Source of the DNA: Candidatus Fukatsuia symbiotica
GTDB taxonomy: Bacteria > Pseudomonadota > Gammaproteobacteria > Enterobacterales > Enterobacteriaceae
NCBI RefSeq assembly: GCF_003122425.1
Contig: NZ_CP021659.1
Location: forward strand, 2,480,001-2,544,000
Reading direction: 5' to 3'
DNA length: 64,000 nt
The notes beneath the pieces were generated by a model. That model made no database searches. It was not told the origin of the DNA and saw only the letters and a list, made by a program, of their open reading frames with translations. Below are positions 27,271-37,492 of the stretch, one piece after another. The position numbers and the translations under genes are program-made. Every line of letters begins with the position of its first letter. Within the stretch, counting starts at the first letter, position 1.

Positions 27271-28155
27271 CAGCTTTCTATCTTCATTAAATATAATGCC
27301 TATTATGTCAAACTTTTTCACTGGATGCAGAAAGGAATACGCATCCGGCACGATTTATATCCCCTAAAGGGGTGCCTCAATCTGCCATGAAAGTCAATGA
27401 ACATTTTGAGTTCATTTTTGACGAAGTATTGGCGAGTATAATTAGATTTCTAGCGGGCTCCTATGCTCAACATGAATCAATGATTATATAAGGTAATGCT
27501 GCCTCATCAGACAGTTACAAAAAAATACATGGATCCCATATTTTAAATGGGTGTTTTTAACCATTCTGTTAAATCACAGTTTTTAAGAGTATATTGATTG
27601 CTCTCAATAGAAACCATAAATATTATTATCACAGTAATTAAAATTAGAATGTACTTTTATTTCTGCCTAAAAATGGCAACCATAGGGTGTGAAAGAACAG
27701 TGGAATACGTTTTTGTTCAATGTGTTGTATCAATAGACCGGGATGTAAATTGTTAGAGTATATACCACACTATTAATGCTGAAGTTAAATAACCCCCCCT
27801 TTTGAAAGTTACATACGAGCATAATTATTTTTTCTATTTATTAACGTAAAAGGTTGTGCTATCCTCCGCGCCCGAGTGATGGCTATATACCTTTAGCTGT
27901 TCATCAATAGATTACTGATTTATTAAGATTAACCATTAAATGTTACTTGTTACTTGTTACTTGTTACTTATTTTTCGTAGTGTCATATGGAGGGACAGTA
28001 TTAAATTTAATTTTTGCTTTTATAATGTTTATTAAACGCATAAAATCAATTAGTTACTAATTGGTTTCTCGTGCGTCTCTCTAGTCTCTTTATATGATTA
28101 TGTCTGTATTTTCATAAATATCAAGAAAATTTCATAGCGGCATTTGGTTAAAAAA
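27271..28155. other. Long AT-rich spacer upstream of the barrel-protein gene
   Basis: About 880 bp without a supported gene. It contains a degenerate family B fragment at about 27398-27437 (AACATTTTGAG, TTTTTGACGAA, GGCGAG), a short tandem repeat at 27941-27968 and very AT-rich stretches likely to contain the promoter of the downstream exported-protein cluster. Confidence 0.55.
27941..27968 (+). repeat. Tandem heptamer (TGTTACT)x4
   Basis: Four perfect copies of TGTTACT, about 190 bp upstream of the invasin-type gene. Simple repeats of this kind upstream of surface-protein genes can vary in copy number and change promoter spacing. Whether this one does is unknown. Confidence 0.9.
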
Positions 28156-30441
28156 ATGGAACGTATTTTATTTAAATTTCAATTAATTAGGTCAATATGC
28201 TTTAACTTTCCTATATTAGTTATCGGATTCATGTTTAGCCCCTTGCTTGCCCAGCAAAATGAAGTGGCATGGCAGCCCGTTGTTGAAAATCAAAAGGGTT
28301 TATTGCACCCGGCGCAGTCTGATGATATTTATAAAGCTAACCATTACCTACCTAATTCGCCAGCAATTAATAAACATAGAAATATTATTGTTAATGAAAA
28401 TTCCTTTTTTTCTATTGGCTCATCAAGTTCTAATACCACACTATTCGGCGATCGAAAACAGGATACAAATAAAGAGGCACGGCATAATTTGCCGGTTTTA
28501 TCAAGTGAAAACAATTGTTGCCAACCCAAGGGAACTACTGAGGCGGATCCATTACGGGCCCTCCAGTTTTTGGCCAGTAAAGATTTAAATAATATCACTC
28601 TTGATAAAATAAAAACCGAGGCAACAGGGAAGGTTAAAAGCATGGCGAAAAATTATTTTCTGACGCCATTACAGCAAAAAACGCAAACTTTATTAGGGAA
28701 ATTTGGGCAGGCACAATTTAATTTAGCGGTTGATGATCGGGGACGCTTTAATAAGAGTAGTGTTTCACTATTTACACCTTGGTATGACAACCCGCACCAA
28801 TTACTCTTCTCACAAATGGGCATCCATGATCAGCAAGGGCGTATGATCACTCATTTAGGTATTGGGCAACGTATTGATATGCCTGATAACCGTTGGCGTT
28901 GGGGATATAACTTTTTCTTTGATTATGATTGGAGTCGCTCTCATCGCCGTATGGGAATGGGGCTAGAGACGTCGATGGACTATCTGAAATTTGCTGCCAA
29001 TTATTACCATCCGTTATCAAACTGGAGGGATTCCGCTGATGTTGAAGATTATCTCGAACGTCCTGCACGAGGGTTCGATATTCGTGGACAAGGCTATTTG
29101 CCTGCTTACCCTCAACTCGGTGCCTCGCTGAAATATGAGCAGTATTTTGGCGATGCAGTTGGCCTCTTCGGTTTTGGCAAAAATCAACGACAACAAGATC
29201 CTCGTGCTGTCAACCTAGGTTTAAATTACACCCCTTTTCCACTAGCAACCATTAATGTCAATCATAAGCAAGGGCAGCAGCGCCAAAAAGAAACCCAATT
29301 TGGCCTGACATTAAATTATCAATGGGGTGTCACATTACAGCAGCAGTTAGATCCCACTAAAGTGGGAACAAGCCGTAGTCTTACAGGTAATCGCTTCGAT
29401 CTGGTAGATCGTAACTACGATATCGTCCTTGAATACAAGGAAAAACAGGTTATTAGCGTTGATCTTCCTCCGGTGACACCAGGGCTGATAGAGGGGGATA
29501 GCTATATTATGCAGCCGTTGGTAAAGACAAAATATCCAATCACTAAAATACGCTGGCTGGGTGATGTTGTGCCACTTTCCTTAGTCGCCACTGCGGGTAG
29601 CCTCAATCCCCAAGGATGGAAAATTACGTTACCAACTTGGCGTCCCGAATCAGAAGACAGTAATACTTATCAGCTAGCTATTGAACTTACTGATAAAAAA
29701 GGCAATACCGCAATTTCTAATAATTTGCACATTCTTAATGGTCACAATCGAAAAGGAAAGTTATCCGTCATCGGCGATAACAAGGCACCGGCTAGCGGCA
29801 TCGTCGCGGATGCCATTCAAGTAAAAATTAACGTGCAAGATTACAAAGGTAATACGGTACAGCTTAAAGGTATAAAACCAACGTGGTATGTGGTTGATAA
29901 GGATGGCAAAAGGGTGCCGGTAGTCACTGAAAAACGTTGCCCTAAAAATAGTAATGGAATGAGACTCCCTTGTATTCGTGTTATTGAACCTAATCAGCCA
30001 GAAGCCAACGAATATGTAGTGAAAGTAGTAAGTAGTCTGCACGGAAGTTTCGAACTGGCTGCATCTTTGGCCGACTATGGTGAGAGCAATCGCCTGTCTT
30101 TGTTATTTGTGGCTACTAATAGTACTGAAGACGTACGGATAGTTATTCTTGATCCAAAGGGATCGAATCTTTTAAAAACGGGTGATACCCCGCTGGTTGG
30201 CAAGGCATATGAGGCGAAATTTTACGCCAAAAACGATGAAGATATCACCGAACAAATCCCCCTGATCATATTAGATGGTTGTTACATGGTGAAAATAGCG
30301 AATGTGGTGCATCAGGAGCATCACTGAACAACCATGATACTGGAGTGCGTGGCTATACCTTTACCCCTCGAGAATCCCATGAAAGTAATACGGGTCTGAC
30401 TTGTGGTGATCAAGGTTTTAAAATTAGGGTCACTTATTAAT
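28156..30441 (+). pseudogene. Invasin/intimin-type beta-barrel protein, ZirT-like, with frameshifted C-terminus
   Basis: Starts at ATG 28156 with a hydrophobic signal sequence (FNFPILVIGFMFSPLLA). Residues of about 130-420 form the inverse-autotransporter barrel (AQFNLAVDDRGRFNKSSV, GIGQR, WGYNFFFDYDW, PARGFDIRGQGYLPAYPQLG). About 300 further residues form Ig-like passenger domains. The main frame stops at 30325. Bases 30276-30419 in another frame encode the expected C-terminal domain (WLLHGENSECG, GLTCGDQGF), and the original frame resumes at an A5 run to give KIRVTY and TAA 30439. Two indels are implied. The barrel should still be made. Confidence 0.75.
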
Positions 30442-30468
30442 AAGTAGGTTTTGCAAGAAATCTACTGT
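30442..30468 (+). repeat. Family A terminal fragment
   Basis: Isolated right end of family A (GTAGGTTTTGCAAGAAATCT), directly after the TAA of the barrel-protein gene. Confidence 0.65.
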
Positions 30469-30531
30469 TGTAACAACGGAAAGGAGTCAATCAGCATTGG
30501 ATAAAATGCATTTAACGCTGGAACAGATAGC

Positions 30532-31485
30532 ATGAAGTTAACGTTAAAAACAATTGCAATAGCTACGATGACACTCGTTTTATGGTTGAGTGGATATTCG
30601 AATGCTATCGCTAATACGGATGATCCTGTTAGCGAGGATGACATTTTTGATTCTGGCTTTATCCCAGGAACAAGGATAAGCAAAGAAACTGCGCCGATAC
30701 AGGGTCGAGCACCGACGATCAGTGCGCCTTCCAACCAGAAGGCTGATGCAGTGGATATTAGCCGTGTTTCTGTTATTGCTGGAAAAATAACCGCAGGGGA
30801 CAGTATAACCCTAACCTATAACTTTCATGATAAAGATAATGATACCGATAACAGTATAGTGAGCTGGTTTTATACTTTGAATGAGGTTGATCACAGCATT
30901 CCTGATGCCAGTCATGTCTTAGGTGATCGCAAAAAATCAGGTAGTTCGACAATTAAAATACCACCTCAAGCAGCCGGTGCTTCAGTGATTAAAGTGAGCA
31001 TTCAAGTCGCTTCTGCTTACGGTTACCCCCGTCTTGGCAAATTGATAACCATTGCTGATATTAGTCAGCACGATGATCACATCGCTGCGAATATTGGCGT
31101 AGTTACGCTCACGGGTACTCATGGAGGTATCTTTTTAGCGACAGATAATCCACAGGCAGGATCAGGAGCGCAAGACTATACCAGGGCGGAAGCACCCTCT
31201 GTTCGAGTGGGTCAAAGCTATTTATTCAGGGCTTGGGTTGATAGTAATAGTAACGGTGTTTGGGATGCGACGGAAGCTGATATCACCGCAAACCTCAAGC
31301 AGATTCAGTGGATTTTACACGGAAATAACCAGGTCGCCACAGGAAATAACCCATCGTCAACATTAAATAAAATGGCAATTCCCGGGGCAACTTCCGACAA
31401 ATACAACGTACCTGTCAACAGTCTTTCAGAGTCGGGCACAGTAGCAGGAGACCAGGGCTTCAAACTGATGGTCGAATTTGACTAA
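30532..31485 (+). CDS. Exported ZirS-like protein 1
   Basis: 317 aa with a signal peptide (KTIAIATMTLVLWLSGYSNAIA). The mature part has a beta-rich first domain (ITAGDSITLTYNFHDKDNDT, SSTIKIPPQAAGASVIKVSI) and a second domain with VGQSYLFRAWVDSNSNGVWD, QIQWILHG and terminal GDQGFKLMVEFD. The same two-domain pattern recurs in the next gene, and the second domain also in the barrel protein. In Salmonella, small ZirS proteins are secreted through the invasin-like ZirT; the analogy is inferred. Confidence 0.7.
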   Translation: MKLTLKTIAIATMTLVLWLSGYSNAIANTDDPVSEDDIFDSGFIPGTRISKETAPIQGRAPTISAPSNQKADAVDISRVSVIAGKITAGDSITLTYNFHDKDNDTDNSIVSWFYTLNEVDHSIPDASHVLGDRKKSGSSTIKIPPQAAGASVIKVSIQVASAYGYPRLGKLITIADISQHDDHIAANIGVVTLTGTHGGIFLATDNPQAGSGAQDYTRAEAPSVRVGQSYLFRAWVDSNSNGVWDATEADITANLKQIQWILHGNNQVATGNNPSSTLNKMAIPGATSDKYNVPVNSLSESGTVAGDQGFKLMVEFD

Positions 31486-31592
31486 TAACCTATTTCGGTA
31501 GGTATTAAATATGCGTAACAAAAGATTGAATCGTTGCTTTACCAACGATAAAAAAAGATTTGTTACACCCAATCCAGTAAAGGAAAAAATGA

Positions 31593-32477
31593 ATGAAAAC
31601 CGATTTTACCTTAAAGAAAACAGCACTGGCCTTGGCTTTAATTGGCTACAGTATGGGTGGTGCTTACGCGATTATGACCACACCTACGAGCACAATTAAA
31701 GGGACGGTACCAACACTACTGAATGGAACGGGTATTGAGGGAGTTGATTTTTCATTACAGCAACAAGACCAAAGTGCTTTAACTACAGGAGATCAAATCA
31801 GTTTAGAGTATATTTATAGCGACATTGATGGTGACTTAGATGCTTCTACCGTTCAATGGTATGCGGTGACACCAAAAAGTACAATTCCCCTGGACACAGC
31901 TTTAATCACCAATACCCTCGCATCAGGGGCGTCAGGAACGACAGGTCGAAGCGTATTAAAAATCCCACTGAGTGCGGCAGGAGCGACAACATTCAAGGTT
32001 GAGATAACAGCGATTTCGGCAACGGGAGATCCTAAAACAGGTAATAAGCTTACGATTGAAGATATTACCACCAATAAGCAGGCACATCCTGTAGTGATAC
32101 CAGGGCCAGTGAAAATTGCGAGCAGGAGCGTACTAGCTGGAATTTATGACAGTACCGATACTAACTTTGATACGAACTTGATTGGTCATGCTACCAATCC
32201 ACAAGTGGATAAAACCTACGTATTTAAACTATGGGCGGATGAAAATGCTGACCAAGTCCCTGATGATAAGAGTCCTACTGGCGATCTAACTGCGCTGACT
32301 TCTTATACTTGGGTATTAACCGGTACCAGTGCTTCAGGTGATGCCAATGGAGACAAACGTACAACCACAGCCGACGGTAATTTCCTCGTACCAGATAACA
32401 CAGCGGCTGAACGAATAACAAACTCGAAGGATGGTGCACAGGGCTTTAGCCTAGCTGTCGATTACAACTATAAATAA
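31593..32477 (+). CDS. Exported ZirS-like protein 2
   Basis: 294 aa with a signal peptide (LKKTALALALIGYSMGGAYA) and RBS AAGGA. It is a diverged paralogue of the preceding protein: TTGDQISLEYIYSDIDGDLD, SVLKIPLSAAGATTFKVEI, VDKTYVFKLWADENADQVPD, YTWVLTG and AQGFSLAVDY align with its blocks. It lies 107 bases downstream of the first paralogue, probably in one operon. Uninterrupted and AT-rich. Confidence 0.7.
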   Translation: MKTDFTLKKTALALALIGYSMGGAYAIMTTPTSTIKGTVPTLLNGTGIEGVDFSLQQQDQSALTTGDQISLEYIYSDIDGDLDASTVQWYAVTPKSTIPLDTALITNTLASGASGTTGRSVLKIPLSAAGATTFKVEITAISATGDPKTGNKLTIEDITTNKQAHPVVIPGPVKIASRSVLAGIYDSTDTNFDTNLIGHATNPQVDKTYVFKLWADENADQVPDDKSPTGDLTALTSYTWVLTGTSASGDANGDKRTTTADGNFLVPDNTAAERITNSKDGAQGFSLAVDYNYK

Positions 32478-32561
32478 ATGACTATTTATAGTTAAAACTA
32501 CAGGGTTAACTTTATCGATTACGGTAGAGTTAATCCCTTTCATATATATCCTTATTTTTGT

Positions 32562-32734
32562 TAGAGCCTGTTCCAAATCTTTTTCGCTGTGCTCAAACGA
32601 GGAAAAAACGGGCGAAAAAGCGCAGTTTACCCTTTGCATACAATAAAAAGGAGTAAATGAGCATTTTGAGCGCGTTTTTGACGAATGACTTGACCAAAAC
32701 ACGGCGAGCACAAGAGATTTCGAACAGGCTCTTA
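32562..32734 (+). repeat. Family B short repeat, copy B1
   Basis: 173 bp TA-bounded element with inverted ends TTAGAGCCTGTTCCAAATCT and AGATTTCGAACAGGCTCTTA. The interior contains GAGGAAAAAACGGGCGAAAA, AAATGAGCATTTTGAGCGCG and ACACGGCGAGCAC. Full copies recur at 57665, 59179 and 62110. Non-coding; MITE-like. It separates the second ZirS-like gene from the Ig/lectin-like gene. Confidence 0.86.
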
Positions 32735-32753
32735 GAAGTAGGAAGAGAATAAA

Positions 32754-34031
32754 ATGAAAACCCTCTGCCGATATGTTAAAAATAACAACCCATCTTGTTG
32801 TATCACCCTAATCAAAAAAAATAAACTCTTGGCGTCGCGAGTTTGTTACCGGTCATGGCTCTATTTAGCTTTATTGATCTGTTATCCCGCTGATGCCATT
32901 CTCAGTAATAAAACGAGCATTATCCACGGGCGTTACCCCGAGGTAAGTGGCACAGTTTATTTGCTGCACCCTAATGGAACCCCGGTTCGGAACGGTGATA
33001 TTTTGAGTCTATTAGATAGACCGATACAATTTACAGTTTCCGATAAAGTTGGAAACGTACAGTTATCAGATGCAGACGGTGATGTAGGATTAAGTGCTGT
33101 GGTTGAAACCCGTCGTAACATTCCTATGATCCATTGGCACCATAAAGATGTAGGACTTTCTGATGACGAAAAATTACTTTCTTTTGTTGCTGCCAAGGCG
33201 GAGGGTAAAGAATATCAAGTGACGCTACACACTTTTCTGCTAGCCTCCTCTACCTCAGGTATACCCAATCAGAAATGGTATCGGACATCTCGTACCTATT
33301 CGTTGCAAGTTAGCCAAACCTATATCAAGAATATAGTAATAACCAACAGCAGAAAGAATGCTGATGGTACAGAGACACACGATATGGAGATAACAGTGAC
33401 TGATCACTATCAAAAACCGATTGCAGATCAGCCCGTTCAGATCATGACCAGCAATCGTTCTCACATTGGTGAAGTTGGAAGCAATGCCGCCAGTGGTTAC
33501 ATACTGAATCGTGATTTGAATATACTCACTGTCAAATCAGGAATAAAAACAGACAGAAGCGGTAAAATAAGGATTACTGTGACCAATACTTTACTTGGAA
33601 AAAGTAGAGTGAGCGCTAGCTTAAATAATGGCCATCACCAAAGTAAAGAGTTAAATTTTACCGGCAGGCTCAATAAGATCCACAGAAACCGCATTACCTT
33701 TTTACGACCTAAGTTACACTCTGAAGAATTACCATCAAATCGCTATCATAGTCCTCATATTGTTGATGGAGAAGAATGGGCAAAGTACCTCAAAGATAGT
33801 GGTATAAGAAAATTTTGTGCCCCAGGAAGAATACCCACGGAAAACGAATTTAAGCATCTCCATGATGAATTTTCACCCAATGTAAAACAAAAAATCGGTT
33901 GGCCTGTTAATCAACCTTATTGGGTGATATCCTCAGAAAACGGTGAATTAAAGCTGTATAATCTAGATAGTGGCACAATAAATAATACGCCATCCAAGAG
34001 AGCCAAAGCTTTGATCAGTTGCATTGAATAG
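32754..34031 (+). CDS. Ig-like / C-type-lectin-like surface protein, ZirU- or invasin-passenger-like
   Basis: 425 aa with an N-terminal membrane segment (SWLYLALLICYPADAILS) after an unusually long basic leader. It has a central Big_1-type immunoglobulin domain (DHYQKPIADQPVQIMT, TDRSGKIRITVTNTLLGKS) and a C-terminal C-type-lectin-like module as in invasin/intimin tips (WAKYLKDSG, FCAPGRIPTENEFKHL, GWPVNQPYWVISSENG, final Cys). No barrel is present, so it probably works with the barrel protein upstream. ATG 32754 has the RBS GGAAGAG. The equation with ZirU is tentative. Confidence 0.65.
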   Translation: MKTLCRYVKNNNPSCCITLIKKNKLLASRVCYRSWLYLALLICYPADAILSNKTSIIHGRYPEVSGTVYLLHPNGTPVRNGDILSLLDRPIQFTVSDKVGNVQLSDADGDVGLSAVVETRRNIPMIHWHHKDVGLSDDEKLLSFVAAKAEGKEYQVTLHTFLLASSTSGIPNQKWYRTSRTYSLQVSQTYIKNIVITNSRKNADGTETHDMEITVTDHYQKPIADQPVQIMTSNRSHIGEVGSNAASGYILNRDLNILTVKSGIKTDRSGKIRITVTNTLLGKSRVSASLNNGHHQSKELNFTGRLNKIHRNRITFLRPKLHSEELPSNRYHSPHIVDGEEWAKYLKDSGIRKFCAPGRIPTENEFKHLHDEFSPNVKQKIGWPVNQPYWVISSENGELKLYNLDSGTINNTPSKRAKALISCIE

Positions 34032-34062
34032 TTTTATGTTATTGCAGTGAGGTCGATACATT

Positions 34063-34512
34063 ATGCATTGTCCGTTTTGTACTGCTGTTGATACCAAAGT
34101 CATTGATTCGCGCTTGGTGAGTGGGGCTTCGCAGGTGCGTCGCCGTCGTGAATGTCTACTCTGTCATGAACGCTGGACAACATTTGAATCGGCTGAGTTG
34201 GTCATACCACGGGTGATAAAAAGTAATGGTGTCCGTGAGCCGTTCAATGAAGATAAACTGCGTAGTGGCATATTAAAAGCGTTGGAGAAACGGCCAGTGA
34301 GTGCTGACGATGTTGAAACCGCTATTAGCCATATTAAATCTCAATTACGTGCTACGGGTGAGCGCGAGATCCCCGCCAAAATGGTCGGTAATTTGGTGAT
34401 GGAAGCGCTAAAACGATTAGACAAAGTAGCCTATATCCGCTTTGCTTCCGTGTACCGTAGTTTCGAGGATATTCGCGAATTTGGCGAAGAAATCGCCAAA
34501 CTGAAAGATTAA
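34063..34512 (+). CDS. nrdR: Ribonucleotide reductase repressor NrdR
   Basis: 149 aa transcription repressor with an N-terminal zinc ribbon ([29 protein letters not shown]) and an ATP-cone domain ([19 protein letters not shown]). It represses nrd genes according to (d)ATP levels. In E. coli it heads nrdR-ribD-ribH-nusB; none of those followers is present here, another synteny break. Confidence 0.96.
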   Translation: MHCPFCTAVDTKVIDSRLVSGASQVRRRRECLLCHERWTTFESAELVIPRVIKSNGVREPFNEDKLRSGILKALEKRPVSADDVETAISHIKSQLRATGEREIPAKMVGNLVMEALKRLDKVAYIRFASVYRSFEDIREFGEEIAKLKD

Positions 34513-34606
34513 CCTAATTTTGATTGATTGTGATTTTTTAATTTTAATTTACTCATTTTTATAATAGATTAATTTTATTCTCTATATCTAACTCGATCCC
34601 GATCTT

Positions 34607-35350
34607 ATGAACAATATTGTCCTAGAAAAATTAATTAACACCGAGCTCAATATTGAAACTTTTCAAGACTACGCACCTAATGGTTTACAGGTAGAAGGAC
34701 GACCAGAGATCAAACGTATTGTCACCGGCGTGACCGCCAGTCAGTTGCTTTTAGAACGAGCAGTGGAGCAGAAGGCTGATGCTATTTTAGTTCATCATGG
34801 CTATTTTTGGAAAAATGAACCAGCGGTAGTACGCGGCATGAAACGTAATCGCTTAAAAACACTGTTGGCGCACGATATTAATCTTTATGGCTACCATTTA
34901 CCCCTTGATGCTCACTCGGTATTGGGTAACAACGCGCAATTGGCTAAACGGCTTGATATTGAAGTACAGGGTAAGATTGAATCACTGCTACCTTATGGTG
35001 AATTTAAACCACCACTTGATGCCACGATCTTGGCTAAACGTCTGCAAATACTGTCGGAACGAACAGTATTGCATTGTGGTGATAATGCACCTACTAAAGT
35101 GCAAAGTGTGGCTTGGTGTACAGGCGGAGGCCAAGGCTATATCCAACAGGCAGCTGAATTTGGTGTCGATGCCTTTATTACCGGTGAAGTCTCTGAGCAA
35201 ACCATCCACATTGCCCGAGAGATGGGGGTGAATTTTTATGCTGCCGGACATCATGCCACTGAACGTTATGGTATCGAAGCATTAGGAAAGTGGTTAATCG
35301 ATGAACATCAACTAGACGTCATTTTTATTGACGTACCCAATCCAGCATAA
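34607..35350 (+). CDS. ybgI: NIF3-family dinuclear metal protein YbgI
   Basis: 247 aa, toroidal-hexamer-forming NIF3 family with a dinuclear metal site. Metal-binding His residues are visible in ILVHHGYFW, YHLPLDAH and AAGHHATERYG. The exact biochemical role is unsettled; it is often annotated as a GTP cyclohydrolase type 2 homologue. Intact, with usual length. Neighbours differ from E. coli. Confidence 0.93.
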   Translation: MNNIVLEKLINTELNIETFQDYAPNGLQVEGRPEIKRIVTGVTASQLLLERAVEQKADAILVHHGYFWKNEPAVVRGMKRNRLKTLLAHDINLYGYHLPLDAHSVLGNNAQLAKRLDIEVQGKIESLLPYGEFKPPLDATILAKRLQILSERTVLHCGDNAPTKVQSVAWCTGGGQGYIQQAAEFGVDAFITGEVSEQTIHIAREMGVNFYAAGHHATERYGIEALGKWLIDEHQLDVIFIDVPNPA

Positions 35351-35384
35351 CAGATTGTTATAAATCATAATAAGTAATATTCAG

Positions 35385-35417
35385 ACGAGGAAAAAACGCG
35401 ACGAAAAAGCGCCGTTA
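35385..35417 (+). repeat. Family B fragment
   Basis: Short internal piece (GACGAGGAAAAAACGCG, GACGAAAAAGCGC) lying between the ybgI stop and the C-terminus of the convergent gene. Confidence 0.55.
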
Positions 35418-36455
35418 TAAGTTTTCCAATTGGCGTAGATAGGGGGCCAGATCGCCAATACAGTCACTTACCCATTGTGGGTTATAGTAGGTATCAAGAT
35501 AACGCTCACCACTGTCACATAATATGGTGACTATTGCGCCAGATTGTGATCTATCACGCATTTGTATCGCGAGTTGTAATGCACCCCAAACGTTAGTACC
35601 AGTAGAAGCTCCCACTTTTCGATTTAGTATATGTTCAAGCCAATGTATGGTGGCAATACTGGCAGCATCGGGGACACGTATCATATTGTCGATGACCTTT
35701 GGCATGAAAGAAGGCTCGACACGAGGACGCCCGATCCCTTCAATCCTGCTGCTAGATGTACCCGTGATATCCTTCTTCCCGGTGGTAAAACAATCATAGA
35801 ATACTGAGCCTTCGGGATCGACGACGACTAACTTGGTATTGTAACCTTGATAACGAATATAGCGACCTAAGGTTGCCGAGGTGCCACCGGTACCGGCGCT
35901 CATTACAATATATTTGGGTATTTGAAATGGCTCGCGGGCTATTTGCTGAAAAATACTATCGGCAATATTATTGTTACCACGCCAGTCAGTCGCACGTTCC
36001 GCATAGGTAAATTGATCCATATAATGACCGTTAAACTCACGGGTAAGTTGTTCCGATGCCTGATAAATTTGACTAGCATGATCGACAAAAGAGCAGCGTC
36101 CACCGTAAGAAGTAATTTGTTCTATTTTCTTTCTAGCCGTACCTTTAGGCATGACAGCGACAAATGGCAGGCCGATTAAATGAGCAAAATAAGCTTCTGA
36201 GATCGCGGTACTGCCAGATGAAGCTTCAATGATGGTGGTGTCTTGTTTGATTAAACCATTGCACAAACCGTACAAAAAGAGGGAACGTGCGAGCCGGTGT
36301 TTTAAGCTACCCGTTGGATGGGTACTTTCATCTTTTAAATAGAGATTGATGTTTGGAAAGGCTGACAGCCTTAAGCGAATGAGATGTGTATCAGCTGAGC
36401 GTTGATAATCCGCTTTTATTTCATTAATCGCATGTTTTATCCAGGCACTATTCAT
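35415..36455 (-). CDS. PLP-dependent L-cysteine desulfhydrase (CcdA/Cds1-like)
   Basis: 346 aa fold-type II PLP enzyme of the cysteine synthase family. The Schiff-base Lys is in [11 protein letters not shown], the substrate-binding loop is [12 protein letters not shown], and the phosphate-binding loop is [12 protein letters not shown]. The diagnostic context is the divergently transcribed Lrp-type regulator of the DecR/CcdR group, which controls cysteine detoxification in enterobacteria. It likely degrades cysteine to pyruvate, ammonia and sulfide. A cysteine synthase role cannot be excluded by eye. Confidence 0.8.
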   Translation of the reverse strand: MNSAWIKHAINEIKADYQRSADTHLIRLRLSAFPNINLYLKDESTHPTGSLKHRLARSLFLYGLCNGLIKQDTTIIEASSGSTAISEAYFAHLIGLPFVAVMPKGTARKKIEQITSYGGRCSFVDHASQIYQASEQLTREFNGHYMDQFTYAERATDWRGNNNIADSIFQQIAREPFQIPKYIVMSAGTGGTSATLGRYIRYQGYNTKLVVVDPEGSVFYDCFTTGKKDITGTSSSRIEGIGRPRVEPSFMPKVIDNMIRVPDAASIATIHWLEHILNRKVGASTGTNVWGALQLAIQMRDRSQSGAIVTILCDSGERYLDTYYNPQWVSDCIGDLAPYLRQLENL

Positions 36456-36578
36456 AGAAGTCTACGTTTTATATCGTGAATTAATGTTGTCAATTTTAAT
36501 TTTTTTTGTGGAAAAAAAAATTATGATTTTTGCTGTTTTTTTGCAATAAAATGGAAATATTTTCTACTGGTGAACCCT

Positions 36579-37040
36579 ATGATAGATAAAATAGATCGAA
36601 AATTATTGCGTATGCTGCAAAAAGATTGCACCCAATCATTACAAGTTTTATCTGAAGTGGTCCATTTGACATCCACACCCTGTTGGAAACGTATCAAGCG
36701 TCTGGAAGATGAAGGGTTTATTCGTGGTCGTGTGGTGTTACTTGATAGCGAAAAACTGAAGTTAGGGTTGACGGCTTTTATGCTGATCAAAACACATCAA
36801 CATAGCAGTGACTGGTACGAAAAATTTACGCCATGGGTCAAAAATATGCCTGAAGTTGTGGCATTGTATCGTATGACGGGTGAGTATGATTACCTCATGC
36901 AAGTCACAGTGAACGACATGAAAAGTTATGACAATTTCTACAAGCAGCTGGTCAACAGCGTAGAAGGATTAATCGATGTAACAACCAGCTTTGCGATGGA
37001 AAAAATTAAATACACGACTGAATTGCCCGTATATGACTAA
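36579..37040 (+). CDS. decR: Lrp/AsnC-family regulator DecR (YbaO)
   Basis: 153 aa. N-terminal helix-turn-helix ([36 protein letters not shown]) and RAM ligand domain ending [13 protein letters not shown], very like E. coli DecR/YbaO, which responds to cysteine. ATG 36579 is chosen; an upstream GTG at 36570 would add three residues. Divergent from the cysteine desulfhydrase-like gene across about 120 bp, implying direct regulation. Confidence 0.9.
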   Translation: MIDKIDRKLLRMLQKDCTQSLQVLSEVVHLTSTPCWKRIKRLEDEGFIRGRVVLLDSEKLKLGLTAFMLIKTHQHSSDWYEKFTPWVKNMPEVVALYRMTGEYDYLMQVTVNDMKSYDNFYKQLVNSVEGLIDVTTSFAMEKIKYTTELPVYD

Positions 37041-37163
37041 TTGAGATCGAAGCCTATGCAACGCATAGAAAGACGTAACAAAGATTGGTGTATAGTGCTG
37101 CTTTATGGTATAAAACGCGCCGATAATCCACTCTGTTTTAGCTTAGTGAACTGCCGTTTTTAT

Positions 37164-37314
37164 TAGGCTTCTTGCAAAACCATGATTCGTTATGCGAAGT
37201 CAAGGCGCCTGACGCACAGCAACCGCAGTGCACGAGGATTCCGGGCACCACGTGACTCAGAATCTGCAGCACGTATTTACAAACAAATAGATAGTAGGTT
37301 TTGCAAGAAGTCTA
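37164..37314 (+). repeat. Family A short repeat, copy A7
   Basis: About 150 bp TA-bounded copy between decR and the rpsB leader. The interior has AAGTCAAGGCGCCTGACGC and a 3' part with extra sequence (ACAAACAAATAGATAG) before GTTTTGCAAGAAGTCTA. Confidence 0.84.
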
Positions 37315-37389
37315 TTGTGGTTGACTAAGGTGGCGGGTGGAAAAAATGACACCAATGAACTGTACTCATATGTGTAAATAACACACACG

Positions 37390-37492
37390 AATCGACACAT
37401 ACGCCGGGGTGCTCCGAGTTTCTTTCTTGCGGGGTCGGTGTTATGGGATTTGTGGAGGCATAACCCCAACTCAAATTATAGAGGTTTTAATC
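37390..37492 (+). promoter_or_regulatory. rpsB leader, probable S2 autoregulatory element
   Basis: About 100 nt untranslated leader with a GTTATG / CATAAC hairpin at 37440-37464 and a strong RBS (GAGG) before ATG 37493. In E. coli the rpsB-tsf leader binds S2 for feedback control. The structural resemblance here is inferred by position. Confidence 0.5.

Noticed and set aside
27941-27968. CRISPR array
   Set aside because: Contiguous 7-bp units without spacers and no cas genes in the window.
36521-36790. Minus-strand ORF overlapping decR
   Set aside because: Lies antisense to a well-supported Lrp-family gene with no own features.
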